From NCBI GenBank assembly GCA_017893485.1, contig CM030358.1, positions 253,249,228 through 253,313,227 on the forward strand: a DNA stretch of 64,000 nucleotides, given 5' to 3'. The translations under genes were made by a program, and so were the position numbers. Origin of the DNA: Hemerocallis citrina (lineage: Eukaryota > Streptophyta > Magnoliopsida > Asparagales > Asphodelaceae). Below are positions 57,460-64,000 of this stretch, piece by piece. The notes under the pieces were generated by a model. That model was not told where the DNA came from. It saw only the letters and a list, made by a program, of their open reading frames with translations, and ran no database searches. Every line of letters starts with the position of its first letter. The stretch's first letter is position 1.

Positions 57460-60400
57460 CTACTCGAATCCTTTAGCCCCTCTGAGGGCTTTGAAGAACG
57501 GGAGGCATTTCTCCCCGGACTTCGACAAGAAGCGCCCTATGGCGGCTAGGCGACCAGTCAGCCTCTGAACTTCTTTGACATTTCTAGGAGGGGCCATGTC
57601 CAGTATGGCCTTGATCTTCTCCGGATTCGCCTCTATTCCTCGTTGGCTAACCATGAAGCCGAGGAACTTGCCTGATGAGACGCCGAACGCACACTTGTTC
57701 GGGTTGAGTCTCATATTGTGCCTTCTTAAAACATCAAATGCTTCTTGGAGGTCGGTCACATGATCAACACCTCGGATGCTTTTCACAAGCATGTCATCGA
57801 CGTACACTTCCATGTTCCTGCCGATCTGAGCCTGAAAAACTTTGTTGACGAGGCGCTGGTATGTTGCCCCTGCGTTCTTTAGGCCGAATGGCATGACTCT
57901 GTAGCAATAAAGACCTTGGTCGGTCACAAAAGACGTCTTAGGGATATCCGGCGGGAACATCCTTATCTGATTGTAACCCGAGAAAGCGTCCATGAAGCTT
58001 AGGAGCTCATGTCCCGAGGTTGCGTCAATCAGAGTGTCGATGCTCGGTAGAGGGAAGGGGTCTTTTGGACAGGCTTTGTTGAGGTCGGTGAAATCAATGC
58101 AAATTCTCCAAGTCCCATTGGACTTCTTCACCATTACCACGTTTGACAACCACTCAGGATAATTTACCTTCTGTATGAATCGGGCCTTCAGCAATTTATC
58201 TACCTCCTCTTTGATAGCGAGCTGACGCTCGGGGGCGAACTTACGCCTCTTCTGCTGAACCGGTTTGGACCCCGGATCAACGCTGAGGCGGTGGACCAAG
58301 AGTTCCTCGGAGATACCAGGCATATCTGCCGCGGACCATGCGAAGAGGTCTTGGTTGGTTCGGATGCATTTCACAATATCCGAGTATAGGGCGGACGGAA
58401 GGGTTTTGCTTACGAAGAACTTGCGGGTCGGCTCTTGTTCAGAGAAGAGCACCTCCTCCAGTTCATCCACCGGCTCGGAGGTCGGTTTTGCCGTGTCTTG
58501 GGAAATTTCCAGAGTCTCCAAGGAGAGGACGGGCCCAAGGGTTGAGGTCATGTAGCATTTCTGGGCCTGCTCCTGATTTCCCCTTACTTCCCCGACCCCG
58601 GACCGGGTAGGAAACTTCATCTTCAGATGGTATGCTGAGGGGACAGCTTCTAGAGCTGCGAGGCCTGGCCGACCCAAAATGACGTTGTAGGCAGCGGGAA
58701 CATCCACCACCATGAAGTCCATCGGTTCTGTCCGGGTGGTAAGAGCTTGACCGGCAGTTACATCGAGGGTGATCACCCCTTCAATAGTTACCGGAACCCC
58801 CGTGAACCCGTGGAGAGTGTAACCAGCGGGCTTGAGTCTATCTCTGGAGAGCTTTAGGCCTTTAAAAGCGGAGAGGAAGAGGATGTTGACGGAGCTGCCA
58901 TTGTCTACTAAGATTCTCTCCACTTTGAAATTCGCCATGTGGAGGCTAATGACGAGTGCGTCACAATGCGGGGTCCGAATTCCCTCGAGATCTTCGTCGG
59001 AGAATGTGACCGGCACTCCGAGTCCTTTGGGAGGAGGGGTGGCTCGGACCGAGTTGACTTCTCTTATAAAGGCTTTCCGAGAGGAGTTCGAGGAGCCGAC
59101 CATTGGGCCCCCGTGGATGAGGTGGAGGACTCGTTCTTCCTCGAAATCTGGCGTCTCTTCTCTTTCCGGACGCTTGTTAGCCCCCCGAGGCGGAGGAGGA
59201 AGTTCCGCTTGGTCTTTTCTCACAAACCTGGTCAGTTGCCCTCCCTGGATAAGGGCTTCGATCTCGTTTTTCAGGGCACGGCAATCGTTGGTATCATGAC
59301 CATGGTCTCGGTGATAGCGGCACCATTTCTCTTTATCTCTTCTCTTTGCCGGGGTGTTCATCCTCGGAGCAGGGGGTAAGACTCCCTCTTTTTCAACTTC
59401 CATGAAGATGGTGGAGATGTTAGTAGTGAGGGGAGTGAACTTTTCAAATCTAGGAGGTCGGCGCTGGCCGGCATTATCTTTCTGGAGCTTCCTGGCCCCT
59501 TCTTCTTCTTCTGCCCCCTTCCTCTTAAACCCGGAAGTAGAACCCTCCCGGTGGGGTTGTTGCTCGGCCTCTTCGGCCCGGATGTACTTTTCAGTGCGAA
59601 GGAGTAGGTCGGAAAAGTCATGAGGTGGTTTCTTGGCGAGGGAGGAGCGGAGGTTGGAATTGAGGACATTGGATTGAAATGCTATCGTAGCGACCGACTG
59701 GTCCAGAGATGCTATGGTTCGGGCTTCAGCTGTGAACCTCTTCACATAATCTCTCAGCTTTTCCCCCTTCTTCTGGTGAAGGTGCAAGAGGGAGATGCTG
59801 GTCTTCTCTGCCCTTCGGCTGCTTACGAAGTACGTGATGAAGAGGGTTTCGAACTGTTCGAAAGAGAATATCGAGGCAGGGGTAAGGCATGAGTACCACT
59901 CCCGAGCCAGGCCCTTTAGAGTCGCGGGGAAGGTTTTGCAGAGGAGGGCGTCTGAAGCCTGGTGAAGGAGCATGAGAGTCTTAAAACTCTCTATGTGGTC
60001 AACTGGGTCAGTCTCACCAATGTAAATCTCGAACTGGGGAGGTTTGAATCCGAATGGCACAGGTGCATCCACTATGGTCCGGGAGAAAGGGGGTCGGCTA
60101 GGACGTAAGGTCCTCCCCCTGAGCTCCTCTTCTCGGTTCATCTGACGGTGATTCATGGTGTCATCCCTCCGGCGGTAGTCTGCCGAGCCTCGGGACTCGT
60201 CTTCGTAAGAGGGAGAGCGAGGGCTGTGGCGATGGTAACTTCGGGAACGACGAGGACTTGGGGTACGCCGGGAATTGGTAGGCGCAGGTCGAGGAGAGGG
60301 GGACCGTCGGCGAGGGCTTCGGACCGGAGGAGGGGACGGGGCCTTCGGCTCATTAGGGTTTTGACGGAGGTTGAGAGCCTGTTGTACCATTGCTTGGAAT

Positions 60401-60896
60401 TGTTGGAACTCGGCACGGGTGATTGGTGCCTCATTGTTCCTGGGTTGTTGCCGACCCGCGGGGGAGTGCCTTCTTCGGTAATGACCGGGGGACTCCTTTC
60501 TCCCTCTTCGGATGGGGGAACTCCTGTACTCTCGGCGACGAGGAGATCGCTCATGCTGGCGGGAGGCTTCCTCCCGAGCCCGCTTTTCATCTAGGTGACG
60601 ACGGAGGTCATCATCTTTCGGGCATTTGTGGGTGGCATTGTGGAGACCGGAGGCTCGGGGGTGATGGGAGGCCATGGAGTCACTGGAGGCGTTGTGGATG
60701 GAGAAGTTCTCTTGATGAAGAGGCTGTTTCTGAGGGTTAGGACCCTTGGGATCAGGAGGGGAAGGTTCTGTTGGAGCGGCTCTTCCACGGTAGGGGGAAG
60801 TTGCCGTTGATGCTGAGCGGGATTAGGAAGGACTTCTTGCTGGTCTGGGTTGGGTACTCGATTAGACCCCCTTGACCTAACTTTGCGGGGCGGCAT
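57460..60896 (-). pseudogene. E4 gag, protease and reverse transcriptase
   Basis: ATG at 60896 starts MPPRKVRSRG, as in N1. A single-base frameshift in a C/T run near 60750-60765 separates this from the long open frame 60675-57460 (1071 codons, counted from MASHHPRAS). In that frame: R/S/P-rich region 40-190, capsid core 200-370, zinc motif WCRYHRDHGHDTNDC 451-465, protease LVDNGSSVNILF 589-600, LGRPGLAALEAV near 667-678, reverse transcriptase 830-1000 with ICIDFTDLNKACPKDPFPLP and YVDD 958-961. Gag and pol share one frame with no separating stop. Restoring three positions would give about 1890 residues. The catalytic motifs visible are intact, so this copy became defective only recently. Confidence 0.88.
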
Positions 60897-60950
60897 GGCT
60901 GGAGAAGACCTGTTCACCGTGAAGAGGAGAGGTCTCTATTCGTTAGTTTC

Positions 60951-60966
60951 CCACAGACGACGCCAA
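60951..60966 (-). other. E4 primer-binding site
   Basis: On the element strand TTGGCGTCGTCTGTGGG follows the 5' LTR after a two-base spacer. Compared with N1 (TGGCGCCG) one C is T, also readable as a tRNA-Asp-type site with one mismatch. Confidence 0.65.
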
Positions 60967-60968
60967 TC

Positions 60969-61628
60969 TGTTGCCGCTAAATTCGGTGTGGGGGCAAACA
61001 GATAGAACTTGTGGATTCTTAGGGAAACTGAATAGAAAACCTGTGTACCTGTTCCGTCGGGCGTCGATCGTCGCTCCCGCCGTGCACCTGCAAAAAGTGC
61101 GAGACACCGGGGTTGTTCCCGGCGACGCACCCTCCGACGCTCAAGTCAGTAATCTAGGAAGACTATGAATGAGCGTAAAAACTGGTGAAAGATTGATTAC
61201 CTCTTAATGGAGATGGATGGGGGGTATTTATAGGCGTCTTAGAGAACCATTTGGGGATGTAATCCGCATGGCCTGATATAGAATAATCTCCTTGTAAACA
61301 GATTAGGAATGTCATCTGATAAGGTATATTCTGGTAATCAGATAAGGAATTTAATCCCCAAATCCCAGTGAAAAGATTGACGTTCATCAGGACCGTTGAT
61401 CAAGATTGGTCAGGGATCCTGATTTTATCTTGTTGGGTGAGGTGTGTAGCGGGTTAAAACCCGCACCCTCTTGTTAGCGGATCCATTCGTGGGTTATAGG
61501 GTCCCTGGGGAGAAGATCCAATACCCATTTTGGACTCTTTTGTAGAGAAATTACCGTTTTACCCTCGGGCTTCAAGATTCGTGCCTGATTTGGACGGCTC
61601 CGATTAAACCCCATTTTTAGCCATATCA
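60969..61628 (-). mobile_element. E4 5' LTR (660 bp)
   Basis: Same length as 47674-48333, with about five substitutions by eye. TATAAATA on the element strand is at 61232-61225. It joins GAAGC at 61629. Confidence 0.93.
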
Positions 61629-61633
61629 GAAGC

Positions 61634-62836
61634 CAATCCCGAGAAGTTTTGGGAAATTCGCAACATGTCTACCTTACCACGGTCAAGGAAGTGCAGAAAC
61701 ACACCGGCCGTTTGACCACCGTCGGCTGATTCCTCTCCAAGTTTGGGGAGAAATGTTTGTTGTTTTTTAAAGCCCTACGGGGCATGAAAGGTTTCGAGTG
61801 GGGGAAAGAACTAAAAATTGTCTTCGAACAACTCAAAGCATACCTTATCAATCCTCTACCCCAAAGCAAGCCCAAGCTGGGTGAAATCCTTTACCTCTGC
61901 CTAACCACCTCAGACCAAACTCTTAGTGCCATCATGGTTAGAGAAGAAGACAGGGTTCAGAAACTGATCTACTATGTGAGTAAGGTACTCCATAGTGAAG
62001 AACTTCATTACTCTAAGATGGAAAAGATGGTCTATACATTGGTCATAGGCACTTTCAAACTTTTCCCCTTCTTGCAAGCACATTCCCTATGCATCCTCAC
62101 CGACCAACCACTCAAGCAAGTGTTCCTCAAACCTGAAAGCTCCGGATGACTAATGAAGTGGTCCATCAAACTGAGTCAGCACGACATAAGCTACTGCCCA
62201 AGAACAGCCATCAAGGCCCAGGCCTTAGCCGAATTCATCATGGAAACCACTATTCCCGAATCTACAGAGGAAGAAGAAAACCCCCCACTTTGGAAGCTAT
62301 ATCTAGATGGATCCACTTGCCTCTAAGGAAGCGGAGCCGAGATCATCCTTCTTGGACCTGATAAGTTCACTCTCCAGTAGTCACTGCACCTCAACTTCCC
62401 TGCCTCCAATAATGAATTTGAATACGAAGCACTGATCGCCGGCTTTTGGTTAGCACATGAAGTAGGTGCATGAAGAATCGAGATGTTCAGCGACTCCCAA
62501 TTAGCGTTAATCAGGTCCAATGTGATTATAAAGCCAGAGACGGCTGTATGGCCAAGTACCTGTCACAAGTAAAGAAACTTCTGACGACATTCAAAGAAGC
62601 AAACGTCACTTGCATTCCACACGAGAAAAACGGGCATGCAGATGGCCTCTCTGAGCTAGCTTCCTCATCTTTCGATGGGCTAGACCGAATGGTCCTCATT
62701 GAGGTCCTTCTTAAGTCGAGCATCGAGGAGGAAGAGTTTGAGCTCATGGCCGTCACACCCCAAATGTCAGAACAATGTTGGATGAAACCCTCGATCGATT
62801 TCTATCATGCCCCACTTCCCGAAATACAACAAAATA
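61634..62836 (+). pseudogene. E5 continuation: RT end, RNase H and second RNase H
   Basis: The reading resumes from 47668: NPEKF, then RTVSSFSPSLGRN-like degraded text and the RNase H block 61757-62149 (KPKLGEILYLCLTTSDQTLSAIMVREEDR, ILTDQPLKQVFLKPESSG). The second RNase H follows in other frames (LDGSTC near 62305, EYEALIAGFW near 62425, MFSDSQL near 62485). 62530-62830 matches E4 up to CWMKPSIDF. Stops and indels are frequent. It is cut off near 62836 by an LTR-like sequence; integrase and the 3' LTR of E5 are absent. Confidence 0.85.
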
Positions 62837-62837
62837 C

Positions 62838-64000
62838 GTATTGGTATATGCCCTAGAGGCCAACTGTGTATTGACATTATTAGTTTACATTGTATCATGA
62901 TATTTATTTCATATATGAGGTATTTCATTTATTGTTTCATTTATTGTGTTGTTTATTGTGATAGAATGAACATAATAAAGTCCTTAGAATAGTACATTCA
63001 GTACCATGGGATATCAAGTGCATGACTTGATTGTGAGATCCTATTAGTTGTAATCAGAACACTATTCTTAAATATCCCTAGTCAAGTATTATTGTGAATT
63101 AGGACAACAATAATGCATAGAGACTAGTATGTGCGTAGAGTGATGACCATATCTCACGGGTCATGGATATGAGATATCAAGTTTTCACATGGAAACATAT
63201 TAGAGTAATAATGTACTAGACTGGCCCACCATAAGAATGTTGCATGGATCGTTACGTGAGTGTCATAAGAGTGATCATGGTGTATGTAGTCCTTTGACTT
63301 GAAGTCACTATGGCTTCCTACATGAGAAGTTATATGTTTTAATGTTGTCAAACGTTGCTTGTAATAAGGTGATTATAAACTTGACTATTGGATATACTAT
63401 AAATAATGCGGAGGGATGTGAGTGACTTAGATAGGATTTGTCTCTCTTACATAACAGGAGCGATATCTATAAGCCCCTTAATTGAGTGAGACTGCAAAAT
63501 GCATGGTCATGCTCAAATGAGTCAATATGAGAGATTGACTGCATTTGTTTTAGTAAGTCTACTCGGACATCAAGAAACCAAAGATTCAACTATACAAGGG
63601 TGACATGCTCTATGCCTTGTGGTCAATTAAGATATCTGGACAAAGGGACTAGACTACATGGTAACATTGGTCACGGATAGGTTATGTCAAATCACTAACA
63701 TTCCCGTTACTTGAGTAGTAGTGATTTATTGCTAGATACCGCTCACTATTTGTAATACTAGAATATGATTTTAGTATTACTGTCAACGTAACGAGAACCT
63801 ACAGGGTCACACACTTAGAATGGATCAAAATTTAGATTTAAATTCATAAGATGAATTTAATCGGGGATCCATGTAAGACTTGGACTCCTGATATTGGTTG
63901 GACATTTAATTAGATTAAAAGGGCTTACTAAAGTTCAAAGGCCCACATACGAATCTGAACAAGGTCAGATTGTGAGTCTAACAACCTCATTACTCTTTTA
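62838..64000 (+). mobile_element. LTR-like start of another retrotransposon, probably Ty1/copia
   Basis: E5 homology ends abruptly and a sequence TATTGGTATATGCCCTAGAGGCC begins, a start I associate with a widespread plant LTR type. It is noncoding to the window end, with a block GAGAACCTACAGGGTCACACAC near 63791. The right end and any internal region lie outside the window, so superfamily and duplication cannot be checked. Confidence 0.5.

Larger units (their letters stand above)
47669..61633 (-). mobile_element. E4: nearly complete Tat-lineage element, 13,955 bp plus GAAGC duplications
   Basis: GAAGC at 47669-47673 and 61629-61633 flanks an element from 47674 to 61628 with two 660-bp LTRs that differ at about five positions by eye. 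On the minus strand the order is 5' LTR, primer site, gag, protease, reverse transcriptase, RNase H, second RNase H, integrase, tandem array A', an antisense gene block, tandem array D', polypurine tract, 3' LTR. There is no chromodomain. It lies in E5 reverse transcriptase. The low LTR divergence implies a very recent insertion. Confidence 0.93.

Overview
This window looks like nuclear DNA of a flowering plant, probably a eudicot. One spliced host gene is supported, at 39857-41816 on the minus strand. Most of the rest is nested and rearranged transposable elements: Ty3/gypsy LTR retrotransposons, Helitrons and a hAT-like DNA element. I saw no bacterial operons, rRNA, bona fide tRNA genes or CRISPR arrays. 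All calls come from reading the sequence by eye, with no database search.

Layout. 1-7454: noncoding, with a diverged chromovirus-type LTR (1-1585), a cluster of imperfect palindromes (2748-3273) and a probable solo LTR with TTACC duplications (3349-7292). 7455-38251: an old hAT-like element split by a ~29.5 kb chromovirus composite (8162-37694). The composite carries TTGAC at both ends, but its outer LTRs point in opposite directions. It holds a Tekay/Del-like element E1 (minus strand, gag deleted, pol open), a second decayed element E2 (minus strand), and a plus-strand pol end with two LTRs (E3a, E3b) joined to E2 head to head. Inside E2 sits an 8.15 kb gag-only element N1 (22733-30884, TSD CTCAC, 618-bp LTRs). 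It carries a gag gene, no pol, and about 5 kb of tandem repeats.

38389-39528: two abutting Helitron-like elements. 39857-41816: a four-exon gene for a VARLMGL-motif (TRM/LONGIFOLIA-like) protein. 43688-62836: an old, broken Tat-lineage element E5 (plus strand), split by a young 13.96 kb Tat-lineage element E4 (47674-61628, minus strand, TSD GAAGC, two 660-bp LTRs with about five differences). E4 encodes gag, protease, reverse transcriptase, two RNase H domains and integrase, broken only by two in-frame TAG codons and one frameshift. Between pol and its 3' LTR, E4 carries an antisense block: a three-exon gene (645 aa, PKKRKRV-type nuclear signal) and a second coiled-coil ORF, flanked by two tandem arrays. 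From about 62838 to the end an LTR-like sequence of another element truncates E5.

How the parts relate. N1 and E4 share LTR architecture, primer-binding site, polypurine tract, gag and two tandem-repeat families in the same relative order. N1 therefore looks like a non-autonomous partner that could be mobilised by E4-type polymerase. The strongest candidates for something new are the E4 antisense spliced module, the inverted-LTR composite with matched target duplications, the tRNA-like A/B-box modules in the chromovirus LTRs, and the acidic coiled-coil ORF upstream of chromovirus gag.
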